Shown here in pieces: positions 22,596-34,689 of a stretch of 64,000 bases of DNA. Under the pieces are notes generated by a model. It made no database searches. It worked only from the letters and a program-made list of their open reading frames with translations, and was not told the DNA's origin. The position numbers were made by a program, and so were the translations under genes. This DNA is from Blastobasis lacticolella (lineage: Eukaryota; Arthropoda; Insecta; Lepidoptera; Blastobasidae): assembly GCA_905147135.1 (NCBI GenBank), contig LR990048.1:6804563-6868562 (forward strand), given 5' to 3'. Position 1 is the first letter of the stretch; every line of letters starts with the position of its first letter.

Positions 22596-23422
22596 CGTTT
22601 TAATAAAAAAATTGTACCTCATCATCATAATTCTTAATATCTCAACTATAGGACATACAACCGGCGACACAATAGGTGAAACAACATCCCCACGCCTTCC
22701 ACACCGATCGACTTTATGCCACTTGCATCCATTGAAGCTATACCTAATTTTACTCAATTAACAGCTAATTAATTACCAAACCACTATTTAATTAACAGCA
22801 ACCACCAGCCGAAACCACCAATTATATTCGCCGTTTAAACCAACAGATACGTAACTGTAACAGTGAAGTAATCTAGCCTTAAATAGAGCACACAAAGACC
22901 GGTCTCTACAGGAACCTACATTTTATTCCCTACTAATAAAGGATGGACAGCAAGACAGCTAGAGCAGATTCCGAGAAAAGTACACGACGTGGTTCTCATG
23001 TGGTTTTATGAGCCACTCCAGGCATGCGGGCCAGATGTATTTATGAACTGATTACAGGTCTGTGTAAGGTATAAGAGGTTTCATCGATTGCGTACTCGTA
23101 CGTATGGGAGTGTGGTTCGAGAGACAAATGGGTTTGAGTTTCCGATTATATACAATTCGTGAAGTTTGATGATAGTTTTAATTTTAAATTGTTTGTAATG
23201 AACTCTGTTATGTAAAGTCTCAGGATTGGCCGCGCGAATTGAAGATTATAGCAAGCAATATCATTTATTATCAACTTGACTAATCTGAACTTTATACAGG
23301 CTTGACCACTTAAAACAATGTAATGCTTTGGCAAATTGAAATATTTACTCGCTTGACGAATCGAAACAAAAATAATGATTGACAAATTGAAAACAAAAAC
23401 TTCGGTAAAAACACGCTTGACC

Positions 23423-23829
23423 AATGAGCAGTTTTCCAATAGGTATCTAAAGCATTCCTAACCACTCCCTAGATGGCGCCCCTACAATTTTGGTAAATGA
23501 TAATCGCTTGAAATAGGTTCTTAGCAAATAAGATATAAACACTGGGTACGTTGTATTGGATAATATTGTATTTATCAATAGTTTTTAACCATTTTAGAGG
23601 TTGTTATAAATTATTGCAAACAAAACAAACATTAATTTGACTGAGTCAATTCGTTTCATGGACACTAGGATCAAGAATGGACGCAATACAAATCATAGAT
23701 AATATGAAAGGTTTGTATTAAAATACATTTCGTTGAACCTATTGGTAAAAAATTACCAAAATTGTAGGAGCGCCATCTATTGATGCTTTTTGAAACCAAT
23801 TGACAATACCTACTGGAAAACTCCTCATT
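23423..23829 (+). mobile_element. MITE F, copy 2
   Basis: The arms match copy 1: 23423-23604 against 11937-12118, and 23752-23829 against 12274-12352. The core (23605-23751) includes AATTTGACTGAGTCAATTC and shows no similarity by eye to the other core. Termini are AATGAGCAGTTTTCC and GGAAAACTCCTCATT. Confidence 0.82.
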
Positions 23830-26165
23830 AGACCTATCATCAGGCTTGACGAATTCGACTTATTCGACGCACTAGCACCTATATAAAACTTGCTTCTTGT
23901 TTATATATATATCCGTTAATAACTCCAGAAACGGATATACATTCAGACGGACAGATCCGGAATCGACTTTATACTATGTAAGAACAATCTATAAGGGCGC
24001 ATCATTGTTCCGTTACAAACTGACCCATGTACAAATTCAAACGTTCCATAATATAACTTAAAGCAATACTTATAAGACTTGTTTCACCATACCTTCGTCC
24101 GTGACTTCGCCTCTTTCGGCTGTTTATCGCGCATCTTCCGATCGGTTTGAACTCGAAACCCCAACGTTGGGTGTAAAATAATTAATTAAACTTGGCACCT
24201 GTTAAAGTGCTAACGGTTCAAACTGTTAGACCGCTTCGTGACTAAACTATCCGTTGGTAATTAGTTACAGCGCACCATCTTTAAGACCTATTTGGATCTC
24301 TGTCGGCTAAAGCTTTTATCTCCCGACCGTTATCAGGTAACATTTTATACGCTGCAGTTTTCTTCACAAACGGTTTCATTGCGGAATATGTGACATATTT
24401 TGTGATACTTATAAGAGCACTATAAGCGTACTAATAAGAGCACTATAGTTATACATATAATATATCTTTATTGGGTCGTACAAAAATTTAAATTTATCAC
24501 TCCAATTTCTAATGGAATCGAACACAGATCGGGACTCAGGTCATCATGGGTCGTCAGATGTTGTAAATACGTTATTAAATAAAATAATTCTTAGCGTGTA
24601 ATTTAAAAGAAAAAAGGAGGCCGGCAGATCATTTGTCAATATTAATGAAATCAGTGTGTAGGTCTTACATAAGATAGAAACCGTAATAAAGCAGTGTATG
24701 ATTAAAACCTATTCTATAACGGAAAGGTACGACCCATATGTAATTATGAAGATACTGTTTAGAAAGTACACCTATTAGAAAGAGACAAATAGATACAATA
24801 TACTCGTGAGTGACTGAGAGAGTCGATGATGTTGTTGTTAAAAATGATTATGAAGATGATAGCGCAGTTTTGGCTTATTTATTGGAGCGTACGAAAGAAA
24901 TGGAATAACTCGGTAAGCGTGTCTCGAATTATTTGATTTTGGTTCCGTAGTTGGGAAAGTGGCTTTGGCTGTATTAGTGACGTATACCAATGATCGGTGT
25001 CAGAACGTTCTTATTCTTGGGAAAAATTTGGCGGGGCCTCGAAATAATTGATTGACAAGTGATATTGAACATTTATAGAACATTCATAATGACACGGACT
25101 TCATGAGTTGTATTACACTTATTTTGTAACGTTCGAATATATGTGGAAATCAATGTTTGTAAGGATGGATGTTTGTTGCCCTTCACGCAGAGACACAAGC
25201 TATAATTTTGTCTGAAAGTAAATGGCGTTATCGGGGGCACTCGCGAACTTCATGTCAGCGACGTAAATAAATAATCCATTTATTTCTCCACAATACATAA
25301 TTTTGTATGCAACTAGATACATTATTAAGACATCATAAGACGTCTCGGACAAATGTGCTCCTTGATTCCTTTTTTCATAAAATTTTAATATAAGTATTTC
25401 CAAAAATAAATTTAGGGCGATGTAGAAACAGTAATAGAATAATAATTTTTTAAATGTTTTGTCTGTCTAGGAGAAACTGGAACACTTATGTAGAACCATA
25501 ATATACCAGCTAAACTATAAGAAATATGGAAATGGCGCCGTATGGATATTTATGGAGTATTCACGGTTTGGTAGTTTAGGGTCCAACTTAAAATCTACGC
25601 CATGTAAATTAATATAATTTGGTCGAGTAGAACCACATATACAGCTTGACCTCTCCGTAGCTTATACATTAGGGAGGTCATTTAAAATTGTCGCTCGGGA
25701 AAAAGATAAACTGCCCTAAAACGGTATTCACGCCGACAACGTCGCGGGTACAAGCTACAAACTAGTTGTATAAATAAAAATAGAGCATGTCTTATGGCCG
25801 CATCACTAAACCCTTACACTAAACTTACGACTCCTGCTTACGGATCCCTAAATTATCGTGAATTTGTAAGGTAGGTAGTTATTACGATGGATCACGTTGT
25901 TCTACAAGACGGTGAAAGAAAACCACTGCGTGAATTGCAATTGGAAGAGTAGGTAACAACGAGACCACTTTATTTAACAAGGGCTACGCTTCCGTTAGCT
26001 TCGTTAGTATATAAAGTAGCTGCAAAGAAAGTACTTACCTATTTGAAAAGGTATGCTGATATAACGATATTGTCGAAGTAGCGATTGGAGTAGGTACATA
26101 CCTGAAACAAAATGCAAACACACATTAATATTAGATTTCATTGGGAAATGTAATTCTGTTCTATA
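23830..26165. other. No assignable feature
   Basis: The longest quiet stretch in the first half, about 2.3 kb. It has only short frames and no repeat family that I can match. Confidence 0.5.
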
Positions 26166-26169
26166 TATA

Positions 26170-26240
26170 TATTAGCCCGAATCATCCCACTGCTGGGCAA
26201 AGGCCTCTCCCCGATTCCTCCGTGCATTCTCCCGATACTG
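26170..26240 (+). repeat. RTE-associated repeat fragment
   Basis: The block AATCATCCCACTGCTGGGCA and AAGGCCTCTCCCCGATTCC is a widely dispersed lepidopteran LINE 3'-end sequence. It normally lies on the opposite strand to an RTE coding end, so here it appears to be a separate insertion next to the RTE relic. Confidence 0.6.
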
Positions 26241-26267
26241 ACTTACGGGGCTCAAACTTGGTCTTTA

Positions 26268-26374
26268 ACTAAAGCTCAAAAGTCCAAACTCGGGGTTTGC
26301 CAGCGGGCCATGGAGCGTAGCATGTTAGGAGTTAGATTAATGGACCGAATTCAAAGAATTCGGTTAATAATTTA
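26268..26374 (+). pseudogene. RTE-type LINE fragment (upstream of the tail motif)
   Basis: The frame reads QRAMERSMLGVRLMDRIQ, matching the QRAMERxMLGVSLxDRI block that lies just before the RWxGH tail of RTE proteins. It follows directly after a short repeat containing CCCACTGCTGGGCAAAGGCC (26191-26210), another RTE-associated lepidopteran sequence. Confidence 0.82.
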
Positions 26375-27040
26375 AAATAAAGAAACTCTTAGGACAACCA
26401 GTAGCATAGAAAACTTGTTCTGTGAATTATCATTACATACATATAATGCTGATTGAAGTAGATGTTAGTGTGTCAGTTAATAATATAATTTTCGTAGGAT
26501 ATGTAATAAAAATATTTTACGGCGCAGGACGCAGCATGAAAGTGCTCATGTCTATGGACTGCGCAGACGCATATACGATTAAAACCGTCAATAGTGCTGC
26601 GCAATGTGAGTATCGATAATTGCAGAGCTTCACGCTTAGCCGACTCTATCGATACCCGATAATCTTGCACATGGACTAATTAATTCGTTACATTAAGTGT
26701 TGTGGAAGTGAAAGTGATGACACGTATCGATTAGTGGCATGTTTGTCGATGAAACATAACGACTTGCTAATTAGATTGGGCGGTCAATTGCCTTCCCTAT
26801 GACTTTGCGTGACAGGTTGGTGTTTAAAAATAAACTTTAAATTTGATGTCGTGTCATAACTATCGTGATTGTTGTTAAATATTTTACCCGGAACATACTT
26901 TTAAAATATGAGAAACTGTAAATGTTTGAAGAAAAGGTATCGGGCATTCACATGTTTTAACTATGCCCAATATATCCCTGTGTGTTTTGTATTGATTTTA
27001 TTTTTTGAAAATAGAACACTAGAAATAAATTATGGTTTAT

Positions 27041-27108
27041 CATTCATATCATTGTCACTACCTAGAATATTATAGTTATTTTTCTAGGTCGTCACAATGA
27101 TTTCCATG
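27041..27108. other. Imperfect hairpin with 19-bp stem
   Basis: TCATTGTCACTACCTAGAA (27049-27067) pairs with TTCTAGGTCGTCACAATGA (27082-27100) with two mismatches and a 14-base loop; short pairing continues outside. The size suits a miRNA-like precursor or a tiny MITE relic. Confidence 0.45.
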
Positions 27109-27870
27109 TGCAAATTTGATTTTGAGCGGTTGATAGGTAGGATAAATGCAAATATGATTAGTATAAATAAATAAGTAAATAATTAAAGACTACCCGCTTA
27201 TCTTTCAATTTATCTTTTAGCAATAAGAGTTACTTCCAGCGACGTGTGTTTGTTATTCAATATTGATTCTTATCTTTAAATCGAATGGTTACGTAGAATA
27301 TTATTTACTACATTCATTTGGATGAATCGAATTAAATGATTAAAAGTACTCGATTAACTTCCACTGTTTAATAATAGAGCCATAACGGATATTGGATATT
27401 GTTATGCAAGGTTGCGTTACGTTCAGTAAATAAAAAAAAAGTTACTATAAAGTCCATTTACTTTTTAATTTTAAGTACTTATTTTACCCCTACTTCAATA
27501 TCAGTTTATCGATAGAATGTTCAAGCTTTACATCCATCTCAAACCCATCTCTAGCGATCCCAAGGCGCGTCATTGTTCGTCACAGCGCATGCGCCCAGCT
27601 AAAGGGCACTCGCACTATTTTTATACTTTTTTGGAATTTTATGGCGTTTTTCAGCCATAATTACGGCGTCAGTGCCCTCGGACAGACAGTAGTATCTTTT
27701 TAATAGCTCCAAGTAGCTTCTTAGCTTACGATATGGGCGAATAAAATTTTGATGACAACTTAAGTGGTGGAATAAAGATTCCTATCAAATTTTATGTGGA
27801 AGGACACTGGGTGGACAATGTTGATGGTTCAATTAGAGTTAAGAGAATAATAATTATAGCTGAAGAACTG

Positions 27871-28045
27871 CTTATGTAGATAGATAGATAAATACATTTT
27901 TTATTGCTCACACAGGAATTACATTAAAAAGTTCCGACAAAAAACCATAACTAGTTGTGGGCAAAGGCGGCCTTATCGCTGTAAGCGATCTCTACCAGGC
28001 AACCTTTGTGTAAAGAACCGCTTGATACACAGGCAGGGCAACAAC
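27871..28045 (-). repeat. LINE tail (repeat K) with (TAGA)n end
   Basis: TAGATAGATAGATAAATACA leads into TTTTTATTGCTCACAC, then GTGGGCAAAGGCGGCCTTAT and GCGATCTCTACCAGGCAACC, the fuller form of repeat K. Confidence 0.68.
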
Positions 28046-28271
28046 ATGGACTTATAAAGATGGATGGATATGGAAAGTAGAAATATACACTTACATGCGA
28101 ATATACACATATGACAAAACTAAAATATATATAGACAATACACCTACATAAACTAAATAGAATAAAAAATTGCCAATTAAGGACATCAAAATTCATATGC
28201 CAGCCGAGAGTAGATGCGTGCGCAACTTTGCCAGGAGTGAGTGAATGAGTTTATTTTTGTATTATTAGTAG

Positions 28272-28392
28272 TCATCATCACCATTATTATCTTGGCGTAA
28301 TGTCCCTGTTGCGTCCCCGTGCGGCACGCGAGGGCCCAGGGTCCGTCTTGCTACTACTCCTGGCCCACCTTGCTCGGTCATCGGCATCCTTG
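28272..28392 (-). repeat. Diverged SINE B-like 3' segment
   Basis: The start resembles the SINE B end read in reverse (TTATCTTGGCGTAATGTCCC, then CGAGGGCCCAGGGTCCG). It then departs into TACTACTCCTGGCCCACC, which no other copy shows. It may be a subfamily or a different element sharing the tail. Confidence 0.5.
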
Positions 28393-28437
28393 GTGGTTGT
28401 TATTAGTAGTAATGGTATAATATTAAATAACTAGGTA

Positions 28438-28708
28438 AATTGTAAATAACGATAACCTAACCTACAGAAAAAGTCGGATAATCCCTGACCAAGTTTACTC
28501 AAACAGTAATATTTTCTAAAATACAAAACCGATTTTAATATAAAACTACTGAGAACCATCTCAATTAAAGTGGCTTACGAATGGAGAAAACCGGATCCAA
28601 ATCGGTACATCCGTTCAGGAACTACGATGTCACAGACAGAAACAAAAAGCCACAGATACACACGTCAAACTAATAACGCCCCTCTTTTTCCGCCGGGGGT
28701 TAAAAATG
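28438..28708 (-). repeat. Repeat Q copy, reverse
   Basis: AGAAAAAGTCGGATAATCCC, AAACCGGATCCAAATCGG and CAAACTAATAACGCCCCTC match the 21.3 kb copy reversed. It ends at CCGGGGGTTAAAAA. Confidence 0.72.
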
Positions 28709-28875
28709 TAAAAAAATCGTTATGGTTTGTAGGTATGTATTAATCAGCCCCGTTTCAATATAATATCTACCGACCGATCCAATATAATTAGGAATTCAAC
28801 ATTCTGATCCTGAAGAATCTAATTGTATCAACGTCAATAGCTTTCAAAACTGTATACCATATGAAAGATTCTTCA

Positions 28876-28968
28876 ACGTCTACACATCGTGACCCTTTGG
28901 CATCTTGTATCCGACTCTGCGATGTCAATCCATCGTGTTTTGGGCCTTCCGCGGGACCTCTTTCCGCA
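28876..28968 (-). pseudogene. RTE-type LINE C-terminal fragment
   Basis: The minus strand reads GKRSRGRPKTRWIDIAESD, nearly the same segment as the RTE tail at 31.98-32.05 kb. It continues for a few codons and decays. The plus-strand frame over this stretch has no meaning of its own. Confidence 0.85.
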
Positions 28969-29064
28969 CCAGCAGGTTACACAGCCATCTGGTACCCCTG
29001 TTTCTTTTTTGCATTAACTACGTATCCAGTAAAATTGATGTTTACTACTTGCAGCTTTACAGAC

Positions 29065-29160
29065 TACTATAATTATTTATTTATTACACACTTTATGCAC
29101 AACATAGTATAAAGGTGGATTTAAAGCTCAGTAGCTTTATCTACCAGTCTACCTGAAAAC
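29065..29160 (-). repeat. LINE tail (repeat K), decayed
   Basis: TTTATTTATTACACACTTTA, AAAGGTGGATTTAAAGCTC and TCTACCAGTCTACCTGAAAA keep the order of repeat K blocks with many changes. Confidence 0.5.
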
Positions 29161-29289
29161 TAGTAATAAAAATTACAGGCAGTACAATAAAATTTACAGT
29201 AAATTACGAAGCCAATACTCCCACATCTCAATAAGGAAAAGACAGAAAGGAAATAAATTAAATTTAGGGAACTAAAAAGAATTAAGGAA

Positions 29290-29628
29290 ATGTTCTCGAA
29301 TGGCAATTTTAAAGGAAAATTTGTTGGAGCTTCCTCTGATATCGGCCGGAATTATGTGTTTGTTAGTGATAACATTATCATTACAAGAAACGACAACGCC
29401 AACGTCCAACACACGGCAGGCACGGAACGCACGGTAGGCATATTATATATGTCATACCACGAACTGCACTACAGTATACGTGAAATTGAATCGACCGAAT
29501 TCAACACACGAACCGCCGAGTTCGTCGGAAGCATGCCTCAGAACAATAGCGGTTCATTTCAGCTGTTGTTTGCTCTAAGGAAGCGCTGTTCGTGGAAACA
29601 GTCTCACAATGGGGCGAGCCAACGTTGA
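29290..29628 (+). other. Unrecognised 112-codon open frame
   Basis: The frame begins MFSNGNFKGKF and includes a Thr-Ala-Gly-Thr-Glu-Arg stretch. There are no membrane segments, signal peptide or known motifs. No splice or promoter context is visible. It may be chance, because the local composition is less AT-rich than the flanks. Confidence 0.15.
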
Positions 29629-29872
29629 CAATATTCCTTGGTGTCTTTGAACTTAATGAACGACTTGATATACTCGTATTGTTTGTAATGCCAGGAGGTG
29701 CTCTTCAGAGATATTAATGAGACCACCCGGACGGAAAAATGCTTGCGAGTGCATTTCTTGGTTACAACATAATATTATTTCACATTATCATTATTAACAG
29801 TACGTAACCTCTGTATTACCACGATATTCAATTCAAATCTAATAGTAATGAAACTGTAGATTATTATTGAAC

Positions 29873-30085
29873 TAGTGGACCCGGCGCGACTTCGTTCGCG
29901 TACATCTGCTTTACTCCTACCTACCCTTTTTATTCTAATAAACCTTCATGAATCACTTTATCTATTGTTGAAAACCGCGTTAAAATCCGTTGCGTAGTTT
30001 AAAAGATCTAAGCGTACTTAGATACATAGAGAGAGATAGCGAGAGGCGACTTTGTTTTATCTTATGTATAAAATTGACAATATCA
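29873..30085 (-). repeat. Repeat I copy, reverse
   Basis: The plus strand begins ACTAGTGGACCCGGCGCGAC and continues AAATCCGTTGCGTAGTTTAA to GAGGCGACTTTGTTTTATC. It is the exact reverse orientation of the 34.1 kb copy. Confidence 0.85.
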
Positions 30086-30089
30086 ATAT

Positions 30090-31295
30090 TATAAAAGAGT
30101 AAATGTATGTTGAATTGTGAATTGTCAATAATAAATAAGCAAATTGTAAACTATAAGCAGGAAAAGACAGAATAAACTAGACAGGTCCAAACTAGGTAGG
30201 ACTTTTGTCCTAGTTGTCCATTTTATCGACTACGGAGGTCCTACATCGTCTGCCTAAAGACATTTATATGACATCCGTTTATGGTAGATTGAATACATAT
30301 GTCGTTAAAATAAATAAGTCGTTCACCTGTATAGCTACAAATACATACTTTGGTGTTATACAATGGTTATCTTGTTCAACTGGGAATAAATGATACCGAA
30401 TTACCTTGTAGAGGTAATCGGGTTCTATTCCTAGAAAGACATCGGTTTGTAGTTACTTAAGTGCCTATCACTTCAATCCTCCATCCAACAAACATGTACC
30501 CACAATCACATTTCAATTGAAATGTTTGTTTTAAGTCCTAACAGCTACAACAATTCACAAAAACAGACAGGAAATGTCGTCTTTTATTTTATTTACATTC
30601 TAAGGAACCAATCTACTGTACAAGAGTGGTCCTATTCTAAATCAATTTACTAGCGGATGTGACGTAAGAACAATCGCGTACGCCAATGTTGCCAGGGCAA
30701 AGACCTTGGTGTTCCCACATTTAAAATAACAGAACTCAAAATGTACCGTTTATTAAAATTTGTGGGAGTAATTAATTTATTGGAGCAGGTTTTCGACTAA
30801 GCTGTGGGTGATCCAACGAGCAGATATGAAGGTAATATTTTTTCATAATTTTAGATAGAAAGATAAAAAATTATGATTAATGAGAAATAATGATTTACTC
30901 AAGTAATAATCGTGTTTTATTTTTAGTGTAGGTTAAGTAGTTAGTAGCAATTTATTAAAAATAAACAAGTCTCTTGATTTTACTCAACTACCATGGACGA
31001 CATCTTTTTCTTTATAATTTGTTGTCAAAGTTAAACATAAAACAGGCATTTCGTTCTCTTCCTGTGACAAGCACCTACGTAGATAAGATGATTATTAGAA
31101 ATTTTTATCGCACTATAATAGTAAATAACTGTTTAGATAGGTACTAAAAGACATAGGTATACCGTGACGGCATAACCCTGAACGGAGTGGTCAGAGATTA
31201 ACACAGAAAAATGGGTACTATATCCCTATTCTGGGTATTTTATCAGCCATTCGAATATGATAGATTGCAAAGCCTAACGCGATATTTTAAATATG
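30090..31295. other. No assignable feature
   Basis: AT-rich sequence with only short frames; no shared repeats. Confidence 0.5.
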
Positions 31296-31299
31296 TCAG

Positions 31300-31545
31300 A
31301 GTACCATCACGGGGTGTCTATCGGCTCCCGAGACCATTCCACCAGTCTTAGGGTCTCCAGCGGAAGACCTTGGTCCACCTCGCTTCGCTAACAGTATAAG
31401 GAGGAACACCTAACGAGCGGCAAGCTCATTGCAGAGCTGAACTTCGATTAGCCTCAAAGTCACGGTCACCCAGTTTGCGGACTCTGCCAGCGTTGCTTAA
31501 CCTTGGTTATCAGTCCCGCAAGCACGCTGCCACTAGACCCGTGCT
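31300..31545 (-). repeat. Repeat H, best copy, 5S-like head
   Basis: On the minus strand the head reads GGGTCTAGTGGCAGCGTGC, an A-box-like start. Next come AGGTTAAGCAACGCTGG (31489-31505) and ACTGGGTGACCGTG (31461-31474), in the order and roughly the spacing of the A-box/C-box control region of a 5S rRNA gene. The body continues through CGAGGTGGACCAAGG and CTTCCGCTGGAGACCC. The 5S link is an inference from these two motifs only. Confidence 0.65.
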
Positions 31546-31798
31546 TCTTTCGGGGTTTTGATAGCTTATTTATGGTTATCTGGATAGTAACGGGGACCGA
31601 CGACGGACAACATTACCGTGCAGTCAGCCACCACGGCAAGAGACCTGAGTATTATAAAGTTTAACAGAAAAGTACAAAGTAATTTATAGTAAAAAGTTAT
31701 TTTTAGAAATTTGTAACAGACACCAGAGGTGCCCGTCTCCGGTCGCTCGTTCCTCGGGCAGAAAATAAGCGTTGCTATTCAGCAAGGTAACGCAACGT

Positions 31799-32149
31799 TG
31801 AAAATACTGCGGTGGATTTGCAGAGTTACGAGACTCGATCGAGTACGTAACGAGTACATCCGTGGTAGCCTTGGCGTGAGGGATATAATAATAAGATAAG
31901 ATCGAGGAGGCTCGTTTGCGCTGGTTTGGTCACGTGTTGCGTAAGCCTCAGGGATATGTGAGAAATAGGTGCCTGATTCTGCCGGTATCAGGAAAGAGGC
32001 CTCGTGGGCGGCCCAAGATGCGATGGATTGACATCGCTGAGTCGAATGCGAGAGCCAACGGCTTACGACGCGAGGATGCCGAAGACCGGGCGAAGTGGAG
32101 AAGATTAAGTAGGAAAGCGGACCCTGGCAGAGGCTGGGATAAGCGCTAG
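31799..32149 (+). pseudogene. RTE-type LINE, ORF2 C-terminus with frameshift
   Basis: The first part (31799-31895) reads KILRWICRVTRLDRVRNEYI. A shift near 31890-31900 moves to the frame that reads RWFGHVLRKPQGYV, GKRPRGRPKMRWIDI and WRRLSRKADPGRGWDKR before a stop. This RWFGH...GRPKxRW...RKADP ending is characteristic of the RTE-clade reverse transcriptase tail found many times in moth genomes. RT catalytic motifs are not present, so this is a 5'-truncated dead copy. Confidence 0.9.
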
Positions 32150-32164
32150 GACGACGACAATTCA

Positions 32165-33685
32165 GCGAGGTAACGCAGCCAGCTTTCTGGACATAAATCG
32201 GGGGGGCACCGTTGTGCACGACATTTTAAATTTTTAAGGCTTTTTATATTTTTTTTCCTTATCTTATTTCAATGTACCCCTTTTAATTTGTTTGTTTATT
32301 TTATGAATAAATGTAGTTACTTCATGTAAGTATATTTTTAACTAAACACTCAATTTGAATCAAAGAAATCCTCCCACAAAAAATATCGTTCCCACATCAA
32401 AGCCAGCCCCTCATAAAGTGCAGCCGAGTTTATGCCACGGTGACCTCAGCCAGTTAAATCTAACTATTGCAACAATAGTTCTTTGTTAGTCTTTCACACG
32501 AACGTACTTAGGTTCGGTTTCCTAGTTCACTGTACAGGCGATGGCAGCAGTGTTTGTATTGATTTATTGCACATGAAAATAATTATATTTTTACAAGTTT
32601 TTAATTACTTGCACTGTTTGTATGTACGAGGAAGTTGTCCGTATAAAATTTGCGAACCATTTATCGACCATTTTTTGGTATCTGATTGAGCTGAAATTCG
32701 ATATACCTATGTAACTTGGATGACAATGCATTAATATGGTATCATGGAACTGGTCTGATGATGGAGTCGGAAGTAATGAACGCAATAAGATAACAACATC
32801 GTGTTTGGGCTCTTTGGTCTTGATGAGTAGGTTCTATACGGTGCAACAAAACCTTGCTATAAATTTGTTTTCATTAGATAACTCATTTAAAAAATTTAAA
32901 TAAGTTTTCTTAGAGGCATAATACGCATCTCGACTCTTAGTGTAAGTATATGGTCAATTATTTCCTTAACTTGCAGACGGCATTACGGTTTAGTACCTAC
33001 CTATACGTTTATGTACAATCGTAGTGAGATAAAAACATTTAATAATAATCCATACACATACCTACTTATTTTATTTAATACAATTTCAGTGATAAAAGTA
33101 AGAACTTACCCATCTAATTAGATACTAGATTAGAACAGGCCTAGTACAATCGACCGCTAAAGTGTTACGCGTAAACTGGATTAGCTGATATTACGGCACG
33201 ACAGATTGGAATCTAGATTGTCGTGCGGTACAGTCGGCGACGCAGTAATTGCTTCCTCCTGATGTCAACTAAGGTGATACTGGGAATTCCTGGGAACTCT
33301 TAGAACGATTTGTTGAGGAAGGTTAGACTTTATTACTGTTGTATGTAAGTATTAGGAGTTTAACAGTATACGTGGTGGCTAATGTTAACTGTACTTAAGT
33401 CGGTAGCTAGGTATTTAAATCTAATTTTATATGTAGGAATTCAGCTTTTTTTCAACAAATCTTGAATTCTTACACTTTCTACCTCTATTTATAGTTTACT
33501 AATCTATTTATAGTTTACGATAACAAATAGTAAAATGATGGCCTGTTTTGCTTGATCCAAGTGTTGAAATTAATATTATGGTTTTATTACACTTTTAAGT
33601 TTTGTTACCTAGTGTTCACGCGTACCTAAACATGAAAAACCTGTTCCCAGGTACTGAGAAATTTACACTGTTTTTTTATTAAAAG
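32165..33685. other. No assignable feature
   Basis: After the RTE end there is an A/T-rich run (32223-32340) and then 1.3 kb with no recognised content. Confidence 0.5.
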
Positions 33686-33688
33686 AAT

Positions 33689-33913
33689 TAGCCAGTCACT
33701 TGACCATCATCTCACCTGGTAGAAAGTGACGATGCGGCCGAAGGTGGTGCCTGCAAGGAACCTATTCAGTCTAGCCTCAAACGAGTTCAAATTATGATTA
33801 TCATAGAACACATTGTTCACGTAGTAGTCTGTGGTAAACAATATTAAAATTAAAAAGTTAATGAATGTGGAATAATTAAAGCTTTTGTTGACGATAATAC
33901 TTTTGGGATACAT
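33689..33913 (-). pseudogene. Jockey/CR1-type LINE 3' end (repeat E)
   Basis: The minus-strand frame ends NLNSFEARLNRFLAGT, then a stop right after the block that begins GCCAGTCACTTGACC on the plus strand. The YNLxxFKxRxNRxL motif is the LINE C-terminus. The upstream half of the frame is not recognisable and is probably unrelated flank. Confidence 0.7.
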
Positions 33914-34057
33914 AAAACCATGAACGGTATTAAATCCTATTGTTCTATTGGAATCACTCCTATAATTTATTTAAAGCTTTAATGTATATTTATTTATTTC
34001 ATCTAGAAATAGACTTAACATTTTATAAAGATTAAATAACTTATCTTCTACATACAT

Positions 34058-34258
34058 AGTATAAAACAAAGTCGCTTCCCGCCGTGTGTCTATATGTACG
34101 CTTAGATCTTTTAAACTATGCAACGGATTTTAATGCGCTTTTCAGCAATAGATAGAGTGATTTAAGAGGAAGGCTTATAAGCAAGAAAAATAGGATATGT
34201 AGGGGTAAAGTAGGTGTATACCGCCACGTGAACGAAGTCACGCCGGGTTCACTAGTTA
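34058..34258 (+). repeat. Repeat I, full copy
   Basis: It runs from ATAGTATAAAACAAAGTCGC through TGCAACGGATTTTAATGCGC and GATAGAGTGATTTAAGAGG to AACGAAGTCACGCCGGGTTC and CACTAGT. This is a very common lepidopteran interspersed repeat. I do not assign it to a superfamily. Confidence 0.82.
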
Positions 34259-34544
34259 TGAGATTAAAGCTGAAGTTACTGACTGCAGCTATAAATACCG
34301 TCACATGTGGTCTCCAACTTGAACTCCGTCCATAGTGCAGGAAACTATAAGTGGATTTCCTGCCGGTGCATAATTGCGAAAACTCATTCATTAGACGTTA
34401 CACCTCGAGGAGATGTTTTGAACGACTGGACTGTGAGTGATGAACGAGAAACAGTTCAGTTTGCCAGGTAAATGCAAAATGTACCCGATATAATACTTAT
34501 AGAATAACAATAGTATCATAGCCTCCTGTCAGATAAGATTGCAC

Positions 34545-34680
34545 ACTACATGATACATAGATGATATATAATATATTACAATAAGTACAAACGGCGGTCT
34601 TATCATCAAAGTGATCTCTTTCAGCATAAACTGCGAGGCTATGCTTCCAGACAACCTTGAAATGGAAATATTTAAAGCAT
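34545..34680 (-). repeat. LINE tail (repeat K), decayed
   Basis: ACAAACGGCGGTCTTATCAT with AAGTGATCTCTTTCAGC is the repeat K block AAGGCGGTCTTATCGC...GCGATCTCTxxCAG. The tandem end is lost. Confidence 0.5.
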
Positions 34681-34689
34681 TTTAGGTAC

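Noticed and set aside
30660..30835. Possible short first exon ending ATGAAG before GTAATA
   Set aside because: A donor-like GTAATA follows an ATG, but the coding part would be two codons and no partner exon can be identified.
31779..32219. 146-codon minus-strand open frame
   Set aside because: It is the shadow of the RTE coding sequence on the plus strand, which has clear family motifs.
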